Below are positions 48,182-59,936 of a stretch of DNA of 64,000 nt, one piece after another (the stretch's first letter is position 1; each line of letters begins with the position of its first letter). A model generated the notes under the pieces. It was not told the origin of the DNA. It saw only the letters and a list, made by a program, of their open reading frames with translations, and made no database searches. The DNA is from Littorina saxatilis (taxonomy: Eukaryota > Mollusca > Gastropoda > Littorinimorpha > Littorinidae), in contig NC_090261.1 of the NCBI RefSeq assembly GCF_037325665.1, positions 22,268,566 through 22,332,565 of the forward strand. Reading direction: 5' to 3'. A program made the translations under genes and the position numbers.

Positions 48182-48263
<82 letters not shown>

Positions 48264-51200
48264 CACATCTGAAACAAACAAATGAAAAAGTGCTCATCTT
48301 ACCTTATATGCATTTTTGGCTGATGGGTTCATACCACTTTTCTGCAGGATTCTGAAAATACAAAAGCGTGAAACAGTCCAATCTATCCTTGACAAATAAC
48401 TTCTTCACAACTGTTGCAACACAGACACACGCACCCTGCCCTCCTTCCACCGTCAACACTTTTCCCTGCAAAAACCTAGTTCAAGCCAACCCAACCCCCT
48501 CACCTCTCTACCTAAAACTCTGTGATCAGTAGGTAAAACCATATTTTTGACAGCCAAAGTTCAGAAAATCTTGTGAGAGACTCATAAATCGACTGCGTGG
48601 AAGTATCATGTCAAGCAATTTACTTGTGTCACAGGACTGAACCAGAGCATTCCACTGGGTTTAATAAGTGCACTGTATCTGGACAAAACGACACAGCTTC
48701 ATTTTTTTTAACAAAGTTCTAAATCTAATTCTCTCACTAAACATCAAGCTTGGGATTTAAAATCTTAATGGTTTTTGGTGAACTGGTGAGAAAATACAGA
48801 TTACACTTTTTTTCTTCTTTTTTTCAAAAGAGGAAGATACACTTGTAGCAAGCTCCTTTATGCTTACAATGAGAGGTTGAAGTGTTCATGAAGTCCAAGA
48901 GTAACATTAAAGTAGTCCAGCTCATCTTTAATGGCAGGCAGGGTTGCTCCACAAGTACCATGTTTCTCCCATTCATGTGTCCTGTTGAACAGAAAAAATA
49001 TTTAAGAAAAAAAGAGAACTAAAAATTAACAAACACGAGACAAATTCTCTGAATACCTAACATTTCTTTAGGACTTGCAGTTTGGTTCAACTGAAATTAA
49101 AAACAAACAATAGTGAACCAAGCTATGAAGTCCTCAATGTGCTGAAGGATAAGGATAAGGTTTCATAAAGTCCTGTGAGGTTACCCTCATGGAAATTTGA
49201 GCTACTTTCGCACTGGGGAAAGCTAGCTGACATACAGTATGGCGCTACCCATTATTTTCTGCATGCGTGTTTTCATGTTTCCAAGCCCTGAGACTTTCAC
49301 TGTGAGCTTCGGATCATTAAACCCTAAAAGTGTGCAAAGTTTCAGAGGTCTAGCTTTAAAAACTTCCGAGATAACCTCAACGTTAAGTTTTTTGTCCGCG
49401 GACGGACGGCTGCTGTCCGTCCGCCCTCCATACATACAGACGGAGACATATGAATCCTAATACTCACCAATTACTCAGGTGAGTCAAAAAGGATCCATCC
49501 TGCTCTTATTTTCATGGAATCTTACTGCATCAACAATATTGTTACTGGCCATGAGGTCACAAAAGATCTTTGAAATTTGTTTTGCTCAGCTTATTCAAAA
49601 TGTCAGCGAAAATAATGCCTGTGTAAAACAACCTCCCTTCCCTCCCAATCAAAGACAAAACACACAAACTGTCATGCACATAAAAACAATATCACAACCC
49701 AACAAAAGCATTCCATTCAAATCATGTGCTCACACATGATGGCACAACACACAAACAAATGGACATATTTTGCATACCATGAGTATTCAGGCTTGCCATC
49801 AAAGTCAATGGATGGCCAGTTAAAATCCAACCTTGGTCTTAAAGCCTGCAACCGATTCAATAATTTCATGAACAACAATCTGATATGAGACAGGGGACTT
49901 CTACTATATCGCGTTCCAATACCTCAAAATTCTGATATTTATCAACACCCCCCCCCCCCCCCCCCTTTTAGAGGATGTACCTTTTTTTTGCAAAGATCAT
50001 CAAACTTGGGACATGGGCATTGCACATCAAACTTGCCGCATCATCTATGAACCTAGCAAGGAAAGTCGATAGTAACTGTAGCATGCTCTGTTCTTCAAAC
50101 TGCAAAAGTTGTACTTACTTGTACTTGAGTGAGATTGAATTTCCAATCATCTCGGCAAAAGTTTGGGCATTCAGTTCCAGTCTGTGTTGGCCTGCAAAAC
50201 AGGACAGGTTCATATAACATTAATTTTGTGAATATAAGTAACAAAATCAAGACACATATGTGAGGCATCTACAGCAGGCATTCCTGGTTGAAGTCAGCTT
50301 TGCCTTATTCAAAAAACAATTTTTATCAATAATGCGGGGCCTTCAGTGACACGATTTGCATGATTTAGAGGAGAGAAAAACAAGTCGCGTAAGGCAAAAA
50401 TACAACATTTAGTCAAGCTCAGTCGAACTCACAGAATGAAACTGAACGCACTGCATTTTCGTGGCAAAGGCACTGAAATTGACAATCCAGAAAAGCGCGG
50501 TAGCGCTGAGGATAGCACGCTTTTCTGTATCTCTATTCTTTTTAACTTACTGAATGTGTTTTTAATCCAAACATATCATATCTATATGTTTTTGGAATCA
50601 GGAACGGACAAGGAATAAGATGAAATTGTTTTTAAATGGATTTCGGAAATTTAATTTTAATCATAATTGTTATATTTTTAATTTTCAGAGCTTGTTTTTA
50701 ATCCGAATATAACATATTTATATGTTTTTGGAATCAGAACATGATGAAGAATAAGATAAACATAATTTTGGATCGTTTTATAAAAAAATATTTTGAATTA
50801 CAATTTTCAGATTTTTAATGACCAAAGTCATGAATTAATTTTTAAGCCTCCAAACTGAAATGCAATACCAAAGTCTGGCCTTCGTCGCAGATTGCTTGGC
50901 CAAAAGTTCAATCAATTCTATTGAAAAATGAGGGTGTGACAGTGCCGCCTCAACTTTTACAAAATGCCGGATATGACGTCATCAAAGACATTTATCGAAA
51001 AAATTAAAAAAAACGTCTGGGGATATCATACCCAGGAACTCTCATGAAAAATTTCATAAAGATCGGTCCAGTAGTTTACTCTGAATCGCTCTACACACAC
51101 ACACAGACAGACACACACACACACACCACGACCCTCGTCTCGATTCCCCCTCTATGTTAAAACATTTAGTCAAAACTTGACTAAATGTAAAAAGAAAAGG

Positions 51201-52246
51201 AAAAAAGCCCTTTGATTTTAAATATGATTTTAAAGTCTTCTACATAGCAAAAATGCTTGTATAGTGCCTTACCACAGCCCGTGGATCACCCAGGATGTGA
51301 TGTTACTTGAGATGTCACACTTCTTCTTCTGAAAATACACATTGTACACCAAAAATACAAACAAGCAAAGCAAATGGCTCACCGTTGCGTTGTTATAAGT
51401 ATAAATCAGAAACAATGTATCTGCTGCTCTATCTTCATCGACATTTGAGAAAATTACAAATGCATGCACCTACTTTTTGATTTAAAGTCCACCCTACTGT
51501 ATGACCTTGTAATATGAACAGTATCATCCAGATGCCTCTCAAAAAAAAAATCACCATATTCAAATTATGGATTACAAGTGCATCTATTCAGAAAGAATAT
51601 CAATCACAAAGTACAGTATCACTATCAGTCATGAAGTTGAACACAACCATACAAAAACACATGATACAGTGATACAATACACACACTTGTTCAGAATGAC
51701 ACAAATGCATGCATGCAGCTACACCCACACACTAATGCACACACACACATATATCATATACCAACAAACAGATGACATACATGTAACACAACACTGATTT
51801 TACCTCGTTTTGCAAATAGATACAGACTGCAGGAGGCCAGGATTGGGTCAGCTTCATAATGTCCCACTCTTTAGATGGTGGACATTTAGATCTCTTATCC
51901 AACGATATACCACCAACAGTTGCACTGAAAATATAAAGGGGAAAAACTAAAGGTTGCTAAAAACTAAAAAGGCTTGTTTGAGGTAAACACATAGGAAAAA
52001 CAATCTCAAACCCTCTCCTCTGTTGTTGTAAGCTTTAGAAGGTGTTTTTTTTTTACTCCGTTGTTTTCTTTACTCCAAGTCCAAGTCCAACCAACCAAAT
52101 ATTACAAGTCAAACTCTGTGTTTCAAGTGCTATAGTTTTACTCGTGAAGAGTTTATAAAATTAACTCATCACAGTTTCATTTTCATTCATTTCAAAACCA
52201 AAACTTACCAAAGTGCCATCAAAGGAAGAGTGAGGTATAACATCAT
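46773..52246 (-). CDS. RNASET2: Ribonuclease T2, nine coding exons
   Basis: Coding exons 5' to 3': 52246-52209, 51924-51804, 51328-51273, 50191-50119, 49845-49778, 48981-48868, 48351-48303, 47997-47926 and 47015-46773. Phases agree and give 277 codons; the human enzyme has 256. It is a secreted or lysosomal acid endoribonuclease. MMLYLTLPLMALC is a short hydrophobic signal peptide; its ATG is the first base triplet of the exon, after acceptor AATTGCAG. The two active-site blocks are intact: WVIHGLWP (residues 66-73, His69) and WTHEWEKHGTC (119-129, His121, Glu122, His126). LTQSWPPAVC matches the usual block before the first. NIT, NLT, NVT and NLS sequons fit a glycoprotein. The Cys-rich C-terminal tail of the family is present (VEICL, PIDC, LIDCG). 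A 5' untranslated exon probably lies at 55144 and above. Confidence 0.95.
47310..47696 (+). mobile_element. tRNA-SINE, full-length copy 8 (RNASET2 intron 8)
   Basis: Full-length, antisense to RNASET2, flanked by GTTCTCTTTCTG at 47298-47309 and 47697-47708. The hairpin loop is slightly expanded compared with the other copies. Confidence 0.95.
48184..48262. repeat. (CA)n microsatellite in RNASET2 intron 7
   Basis: About 79 bp. It reads as (GT)n on the RNASET2 strand and starts about 40 nt after the exon 7 donor. Confidence 0.95.
49135..49487 (+). mobile_element. Dispersed repeat ending GTGAGTCAAAAAG (RNASET2 intron 5)
   Basis: The right end (CAGGTGAGTCAAAAAGGA) resembles the right end of 44812-45540 (ATGTGAGTCAAAAA), and both carry a GGACGGAC run shortly before it. 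The middle holds AGTGTGCAAAGTTTCAGAGG and TCCGCGGACGGACGG. Left end uncertain. Confidence 0.5.
50381..51194 (+). mobile_element. 0.83 kb Helentron-like repeat, copy 2 (RNASET2 intron 3)
   Basis: The same order of blocks as 14-878: CAAGTCGCGTAAGGC at the left, GATGACGTCATC and GATCGGTCCAGTAG inside, a CA tract (51091-51125), and the TTTAGTCAAAACTTGACTAAA palindrome at the right. It fills most of the intron. There is no long frame. Confidence 0.7.
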
Positions 52247-53920
52247 CTGCAATTAGAACAGCAGGATTTCGCTCAAGTTGAACAACACCAGCATGTGTTA
52301 AACAGTAAGTTGTTCTGTAAATTCAAGATGAATTTGTCAACAAGTGTAAGTGAATCAAAATTCATCCTTGTTAATCATCTGTTAAAAATAAAAAAAATAA
52401 AAAGTGAATACAAATACAGACAGCAATGTACACAAGCAACGTGTGCACTCACACCAAAAAGCTGAATGCCCTCAATGCACATGTATACATAATAAGAACT
52501 TTGTTCCCAGAGGCCTTTAAAGTCCCACACCTTGGGAATTGGACTTTGAGCTCTTTACATTGAACTTTGAGTTTGAGTAGAATTTCTGTGAGTAGAATAC
52601 ACATAGTGTAGTCTCATAGACAACCCTCAGACTGAGTCAGATCATGTTCAAGCAGGGATGGCAAAATCTCACAAATTTAACTCACCAGCCAGACAAGTAA
52701 CCCCAAGAAAGTCGCTAGCCCGTCAGAAATGTCACTAGCCCGTTGCATACCACACGTAAGAATCATGACACAGTGATACTGATAGGATGAATGACTCATT
52801 GAATGTCAGGTTTATTTTTACACGCAACATAACGGTGATATGATCGACATCTGGGCTACGGTCAGCGTCGAATAGTCTCGTAAGTCTTAGAACTGGCATC
52901 TTGTCTGCCTTTTTCGGGGAGTGGGTCGGTGGGGGGGGGGGGGGGTACTATTCTTTGGGCAAGTTGCACTCAAACCATGAGCAAACTTTGTTTTGTGCGA
53001 CTTGATATTTTCGTACTTGAAGTTGAACGATGTTGTTCCAGTCAAAAATGCATCCTTTCCGTCTCTCTGTCAGTGATGGCACTAGTATTTGTTCGAACCA
53101 GTACGCAAACTTTTATGATGCAAACAGTCCGGGAAAAAACGTTAGGCTGGTGATTGGAACCAGTAAGAGTCCAACTCCAGCGAAAACAAATGCCAACGAT
53201 CATCCGCCTGACTCGTTACAACGCCTATTCAGAATATTGACACAGAGGTACAACCCCAAATCCACTATTCACTGATTCAGTACTCTTTGTTCGTAATTTT
53301 TAAAATTTGTCAGTATTTTCCTCTGCGACGTAGGATTATTCCAATTATAGAAAAAATGTGCAAAAACATGCTTTTTTCAACAAAAAGTTGTGAAGTCGAT
53401 GCAGCGGGCATTCTAAGATATCTTTGAAGAAATGATGCATGGGCATTCCTTTGTGTACAAAAACCGAAAGTTTTGCTGCCGTTTCAATACTTGCTTGCGC
53501 TTTGCTGGTTAACAGTTTGACTCGGTGTCATTCGTATTCCTTTTTTGCTTAGCTGGATCGGACATCTTAAATACCTCAAGTCTATCCAAACTTCCTTTTG
53601 ACATCGACAGCGGAAAATATTTACCCCTACTTCATCAAAGACTAGGGGTTGGTTTCAAAATTAAGAAAGTATTGCAGCGTTTTCTGATTGGATTGAATAA
53701 GCCACGTGTTCCAATCCTAACGCAATGATTGGCTGTTTCGATCGGCAACACTCGGAGAGTCACTGAAATTGCCGGAGATCTGGGGTCACAGCGGAAAAAA
53801 AGTAGTTCTAAAATTCAACAGGTAGGTCATACCGGTAGCCAATTTTGTTCTGGTATTTTTTCATTTCAACCGGTAAAATACTGGTAATTACCACTTAACG
53901 CCAATGCTGCTCTGTGTTCT
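52247..53920. other. RNASET2 5' intron with hAT-like left end
   Basis: A CAGGGATGGCAAAAT end at 52655 resembles the left end of 6659-6915 and is followed by CGCTAGCCCGTCAGAAATGTC. I cannot find the matching right end. Two overlapping frames of 74-81 codons near 52929-53275 have no recognisable motif. A poly-G run lies at 52931-52947. The remainder is unassigned. Confidence 0.35.
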
Positions 53921-53923
53921 TAA

Positions 53924-54265
53924 GGCCAAAAAAAAAGAGGTCTGTTTACGGTAACATAGGGTGAAAAAATAGGGTCGGTAGGTCGGCTTTTTTTTTTTTT
54001 TCCATTTTTCTTTCTTTTTTTTTCTCCCCTCTCTATGATGTTTCACAGTTCATTTCTTCTCATCAATCCCTGTTTTTGCCCAACATAACTATAAACAGTA
54101 CTTTGAGCTTACCTCCCTTCTGTCGTCTGCTGTTTGAGCGCAAACAGCTCTATTTTGGATGCGTTTTTTTTTTCTTCAGACGATCAAAAAAAAAGATGAG
54201 GGTCGGGCCTAAAAACTAGGGTCGGTCGGGTTACCGTAAACAGACCTATTTTTTTTTTTTGTGCC
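53924..54265. mobile_element. PIF/Harbinger-like MITE, copy 3
   Basis: 342 bp with TAA on both sides. The left end begins GGCCAAAAAAAAAG and contains GGTCTGTTTACGGTAAC; the right end is the degenerate complement, ending GTGCC. The copies differ mainly in the A/T-rich middle. Confidence 0.8.
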
Positions 54266-54268
54266 TAA

Positions 54269-55140
54269 AAACCTTTTCCAAAATAGATCCCACAATCCCG
54301 TCTTCCCCACATCGAACCGACGGCACTCGCCAGTGTTCTTTGAATGGTCCATCTTTTCTACTTCTCGTATAAAGTGTTTGCTTTTCTCCTTACTTTTGAC
54401 ATCAGACTTGTCAAGTTATTTTCTATGCGGGTTTACCTGTCCTGATGATAGACATATGTGGCGTTGAAATAAGTACACCCGTAGCGAAAGTACAAACAGC
54501 CCAGCCACAGTGCAAATAAAATAGAACATCATGCATGATGTGTGTTTACAACATGCAACATTTTAACAACTACGCCATGAGCAGATGTGGGTGTCATCCC
54601 AATGACCCTTTATGGCATATATATATAATATGGACTGGGAGTCATTTCCAAACAACATAAGCTCAGAAACTGGAGTGAATCTGTATGTGTACACTATGAG
54701 CTGTCTCGAACCTGCTGTGGGCGTTGTCATTGGTTAGATAACTCATTAACTGCCACTTAAATAATTAACTAATTAATTCATGAAAAATGGATACTAGTAG
54801 TAGTAGTATTAATACTATTATTCATCCTAAAATCTTTACAAAACTGTATGCACCTAAATGTTGCTAACCAGTTCAAAATTTCCTCGTAACTTCGTAACAG
54901 GGCCGGGTTTCTTTCTATTTCTTTTGCCTCAAGAAAAGAAAGCAAAAATACAGGGATTTCCTTGCCTTGGCTTCTGAGATTAACTTCATTAAGATGTCAA
55001 GTGTCAGCCAGTCAGGGCCAAACTTCAAACTTCTAGTTCTACAGGTACATCTTCCACACGTAACTCAGTCAGAACGTTGAGAAAATGTGTGCTAAATCTC
55101 TATAGATACAAGCTGTTTACATTAAGACATTAAAATACTT
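54269..55140. other. Intron/intergenic sequence, nothing recognised
   Basis: Unassigned AT-rich sequence in the inferred first intron of RNASET2. Confidence 0.35.
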
Positions 55141-55143
55141 TAC

Positions 55144-55349
55144 CTTTAAATGGGCGTAAATCTTGCCTTCCACCAAACGTTTTCCAACTGGTTCTTTTGT
55201 TTGTCAACTGACAGCTGAAGGAAGTCACGTTACTATCGTGTGACAAGCATTATCTCCCCTTGGCGATTGACTTCGATTGGCTTCAAAGTGACCAATCGAC
55301 GCATTCCATTTCATTTGTTTACAGCAGCGTAGAAATGGTGGATTTCAGG
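55144..55349. promoter_or_regulatory. Shared divergent promoter of RNASET2 and HYLS1
   Basis: On the minus strand TTTAAAG|GTAAAG at 55144 is a plausible donor of an untranslated RNASET2 exon. On the plus strand GATTTCAG|GTGACC at 55348 is a plausible donor of an untranslated first exon of the gene starting at 55950. Between them, at 55262-55300, lie ATTGG/CCAAT words on both strands. The two transcripts would start within about 150 bp of each other. No TATA box is seen. Confidence 0.4.
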
Positions 55350-55949
55350 TGACCTGGGAGAAGAACTCAGACATTGAGACGCAGATTAACAGTTTCTTCC
55401 TTGAACTTGGTAGGTTTGATTGAACTCATATCGCGAGAAACACAAACAGATACCCGAACACAGATGTTTTGAAATGAAATCCCGTTAAAAGAGGTAAAGA
55501 GACACTTGACAACATGTTTGAACACGTTATCACAAGAACTTCTCAATAATTCAGCATGATACGAATTGGTGAAGCGAACGATGGTACTGGTTACTCTGGT
55601 TGGCATTTTGCTGTTTTCAATAATTTTAAGAAAGCCAGTGAAAAAAAAGATTCTAACACATAGTCTGTTAGCTGTATGTTATAAATATGATGTAGACTTT
55701 TGTTCGGACTGCAAGACCAGTGATAGGGCCCGGATTCCCTCAGTATATATAATAAATTAATATACTGAAGATGAAGAAGAAGTTAGAAATGCAAGATGTT
55801 GCTTCAAAACTTCTGTATGTGTTACATCTATTTCAGATTTCTAGTAACTTCTTGGGACTGTTCACTTCAAACTCAATCAAAGCTATTTAATAATTAAGAA
55901 GCTCATCTTGTACACGTATGACTCTATGATGAATAATTTTGTTTCAGAA

Positions 55950-58502
55950 ATGGATTCACCTCTGACATTTAGTGATCATGAAATTGAGGAGGAGCTAGCA
56001 AGGTTAGGGTACCAAAACATTCCCCGTGACAAACTGAGAGACTTCCAGAAAGGTAAGAGTAAGATTAGAAAGGCAAACATAAAATATTTTTATCAATCCC
56101 ACAGTGCTGCAAATACAATATTTCATTGGCATAGTCCCGGATGAACTCTGTGGAAGCGACATAACACTAACATAGTAACAATAACATACGGAAAGAAGAG
56201 CGACCATTTGTGCTAGATTCACTCATTGAGACACTGTGAATGTTGGTTGTTGTTCTTTTTAACATCCTTGCAACCGGTATTGCTATGCAGGACCAATCTA
56301 ACTTGTAAGTCGGTGTGCTTTCTCAGTTCACACGGCAGTCTCTGTGTTTAAAACTACAATATTTACATTCAATGAAGGCCGGTCTGTCACTATAAAATGA
56401 AGGTTCTAAAAACGAAAAAAGCTCATGTTTTTTCACACTTGTAAGCTGTATAGATCTTCATATCTTGTTAAAATTCTTGATCTCCTTTAAAAACTTAAAA
56501 ATCTGGAACATCCAATATAACCTTCTTCTTCTTATAACCTTCATTGGAGTGTTTGTCACATTTTTTTGGTCTCACATGTCCAGGTTAGAAAGTGAATGTC
56601 ACATAGTGCTATCAGTATCAGGGATGTTGCCACAAATTCATACCTATAGGACAAATGTCCTGAGCTCTTCAGCATCAATAGAACATTTGACTGCTTTCAG
56701 ACATTTTAATAGGACATTATAATTATGTGCAAAACAGAAAATTATGATCACACACACACACACATATCAATATATATTATGCACCAACATTGTGTGCGTA
56801 TATTGTTTTATTACTTTTGTTTCAAACAGGACACACACAAAAAAGAAACAAACAAACTAAAAAGCAACTAAACACTTCAGCACTCTTACTTTGATTGGCA
56901 CACAAACTGCATGATTTCCTGACAGAGCTTTTTCTTGACATAAATATTCGACAAAACAGTTTACCTATATAGATGGTCTCTTTGCTGTCAAATTCTAACC
57001 AACTAGTACTAAACAGGGTCAGCCATGAATAGTTAACCTTATTAAAAGACCGTCTGTGCTAATGTCCTGTTGTACCGACACGTACATCTTCAAGTCACGA
57101 AACTTTACTTTCCGTGATTGTGAGGTTTCAGCGGCGACACTGTCATTGGCGCTGTCATTTTCTGGAATTATGCCGTTTCTAGCCGTGTTTTCCCATGTTC
57201 TTCTTGGTCCTAATGTAGCACACGATGCCGTTGAAACGCCAAACGTGTTAAGCTTTTTTGTTTGTTTGGCAGGCTTTAGCTTTTTTCGGTGGTATAATTC
57301 AGTGCCTTGGTCAGTTGGAGTTGTCTCCTGTACTCCTAACTTTAGTGCTGTAGACGGATGTACGCAAACAGCTCATACCCCAAACGGTTAGTAAAACGCA
57401 AGATCTGCACTGCACAACTTCAGTGCACCTGTACGCGAGAGCGCCTGGTCACTTTTTGAAGATTATTATCATGAAAGGAAAATTATCAAATAACGCGCTG
57501 TCCGAAGGAATGGAGTTCTTATCGGACAATGACCGCGCTCAGTTGAAAACGATAGGACATCTGACCGCCATGCGGCTTAGTGAATCAGACATTTGAGCCT
57601 TTTAATCGGTCTATGTCCGATGTCCGACGCCTAACGACATCCCTGTGCTATATTGGGCCATTACCTTCATAGTTCTGTAGTTCAGTAGTAGAGACACAAT
57701 GGACAATGATAATAACACTTTTTGTAAGCGGTTAGAATCTAAATAGAATCTAATTGGAAGAAAAATTACTAGTTACTGAATTCTGCATTCATTACAAAAG
57801 TTTGTAAATTGTATAGTATGTAAATGTTACATGTGAGTAGCTATTATGTTTGCTGTTGCTTGTCCTGCTACTTGTCAATTTCATGATAATTGACACGCCT
57901 CATCTTAACCACTGGGAACACAGTGGTAGTAGTCACCGGTAGACAACTGATATTGTTAAACATCATAATTCACATTAGAATGTAACACTAATGGTAACTA
58001 TACATTTCAGATCTGAACAGATTAGTAGAGGCAGAGAAAAGCAAGGCTAGCTCCAATGACAACAGTTTTGCCTCTGGAGACCACCCCGTCAATGGGGGAG
58101 CATTGTATGGAGAATATGAAATTGAAAGCAGGGGTAAGTTCTGTCTTTCTTTTATACATACATACATGTATGTTCTTCTTCTTCGTTCATTGGCTGACAC
58201 TCCCATGTTCAATCATGGTTTTGCACATGTGGATTTTTACGTGTATGGCCGTTTTTACCCTGCCATTCAGGCAGCATACGCCGTTTTTGTGGGACTTTGT
58301 TAAGTTTGTATGTTTATTTTGTCCCACTGACCTATTGTTTTCCGAGTCTGGGAACGGCACTGCCTATGATAGCACTGATCTAAACTCAGCACCATATGTA
58401 TTGGTATTTCTATTATATTGTCAGGTACTTCTGGTTTCAGGACAGGATGTTTCAAACTCAGCGTGTCGACCAGGGGCAGGGGACAGTCATCTTCACCGCC
58501 TG
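55950..58502 (+). CDS. HYLS1: Probable HYLS1 centriole protein, first three coding exons (partial)
   Basis: Exons 55950-56052, 58011-58133 and possibly 58441-58502 splice in phase (1, 1, 0) to 96 codons; the rest lies beyond the window or was not found. The first ATG follows acceptor TTTCAG by two bases. The product begins MDSPLTFSDHEIEEELARLG and YQNIPRDKLRDFQK, then DLNRLVEAEKSK. The pattern 'E-I-x-x-E-L-x-x-L-G-Y-x-N-[IV]-P-x-x-x-L-x-x-F-x-x-D-L-x-x-L' matches what I recall as the N-terminal block of invertebrate HYLS1, a protein of the centriole wall needed for cilium formation. The third exon (GQDVSNSACRPGAGDSHLHR) is lower confidence and has no motif. The C-terminal HYLS1 box is not in the window, so the family call is not certain. 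Confidence 0.6.
56616..57646. mobile_element. hAT-like element in HYLS1 intron
   Basis: CAGGGATGTTG at the left and CGACATCCCTG at the right form about 9 bp of inverted end, 1.0 kb apart. The 111-codon frame inside (57056-57391) has no recognised motif. I could not confirm a target duplication. Confidence 0.5.
58171..58300 (-). mobile_element. tRNA-SINE, divergent truncated copy 9 (HYLS1 intron 2)
   Basis: The 3' part only, with (GAA)n tail, a decayed hairpin and the GGCGTATGCTGCC core on the minus strand. It is more diverged than the other copies and so probably older. Confidence 0.8.
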
Positions 58503-59410
58503 GTAAATTTTGTTTTTGAAATCTACTGTTTTTGACCTGTGATGAATCATTTCTGCTGCGCTTACTTTTTATAGCCGACTTTATGTAATGCTATATAGGT
58601 TTCGCTCTGTCTGTTTGTTTGTCTGTTTGTCCCACTGCAGTTTAGACTTGTATCTCTGGTACTCTGGGGTCAATTGAGCTCAAATTTGGTGAGTAGCTTG
58701 GAATTGTTAGGCATAGGGTGTGTGCCAAATATTACGTTCCTAATGGTAGGCAAACGAAAGATATTAGCTTTACACGCCTTTACACACCCGACCAGGAAAA
58801 AAATGAGCACCAAAGGCGGCTAATTAAAGGTTTCGCATGAGGATGCGCGTCTCAACCTAACACTTGACGTCGAAGAAATGTGCTAGTGAGACATGGGACC
58901 TATATACACGAAGCATGGGAGCTTTTACAAAGCATGGGTGTGTACACTAGTCAGATAACATATTTTTTATTTCGTTTCAGTTGTTGTCAAAGACGTTTTC
59001 AATTCAAAGTGAACGTGTACGTCAACGCGTACGTCTGGGGGTTGAAATAACATCTTAAACAATAGGACACAAACGTGACGAATAACAGGAATTTCTGATT
59101 TGCGATGGGCCACAAATCATGTCTTGCTCGAACAATACTCATGCAAAACTCATCATTTTCAAAACAAAACTTGACAAATGGTATACAACAATGTCTATCA
59201 TATGGGTTTAGTAACAAAGATCTTGTTTTAATGCAAAACAAATATCAATTTTGTTGGAATATTATTCATGTATGTCATATGATCAATCTGCAACCTGCGA
59301 GTTTTTTATAACGCGTTCAATGACCAATGTTTCGGTGACTCAGTAGGGGGCCAAGGCTGGTAACTACCTATAGATTATTTGCACCGGTCAATCCGTTCTG
59401 GCTAGTAATT
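58503..59410. other. Intron sequence with an unclassified repeat
   Basis: 58590-58760 includes a (TGTT)n-like run and GTCAATTGAGCTCAAATTTG, a word I associate with dispersed invertebrate repeats. No ends or copies in this window. Confidence 0.35.
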
Positions 59411-59428
59411 GGATTTTCTGCAACCTTT

Positions 59429-59574
59429 CTCTCTCTATCCCTCTCTCTCTATCCCTCTCTCTGTCTGTCTGTTTCTCTGTCTCTCCCTCTCTCTCTGCCT
59501 CTCCCTCTCTCTTTTTTCTTGTGCACTCCAGTAGAATTTTTTTCTCTCTCTCCTTCTCTCTCTCTCTCCCCCTC

Positions 59575-59625
<51 letters not shown>

Positions 59626-59633
59626 ATTGCACT
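59429..59633. repeat. CT-rich microsatellite block
   Basis: Interrupted CT repeats with two near-identical TGCACTCCAGTA insets. Confidence 0.9.
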
Positions 59634-59756
59634 CCAGTAAACCCGAGCATTTCTGTGTCTTTCTCTTTTTTTTTTTTTTTTTTTTTTGCACTCTGTTATC
59701 TGGATACAAGCGGATTTTCTTTTACCGTTGATTATTTATTTAATCTTCCCCTCTCT

Positions 59757-59820
59757 GTCGACTGTTTGTGCAGACCCAGAGGCGGTATCCATGTCCCACC
59801 CCGTGTCACCGTGCTCTCTA
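59757..59820 (+). repeat. GTCGACTGTTTGTGCAGACC unit, copy 1
   Basis: It shares CTGTTTGTGCAGA, CCATGTCCCACCCC and GTGTCACC with the two units at 60726-60850 and 60867-60985, and like them ends in a CT run. Confidence 0.6.
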
Positions 59821-59837
59821 TCTCTCTCTCTCTCTCT

Positions 59838-59902
59838 CTTTACATTTAGTCAAGTTTTGACTATATGTTTTAACGTCGACGGGGAATCGAGACGAGGGTA
59901 GT

Positions 59903-59936
<34 letters not shown>

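Noticed and set aside
55566-55760. A 64-codon frame with an N-terminal hydrophobic segment
   Set aside because: It could mimic a small membrane protein, but it lies in the presumed first intron of HYLS1 with no supporting motif or conservation evidence.
57056-57391. A 111-codon frame with hydrophobic segments inside the HYLS1 intron
   Set aside because: It lies within a hAT-like element, shows no family motif and no splice context.
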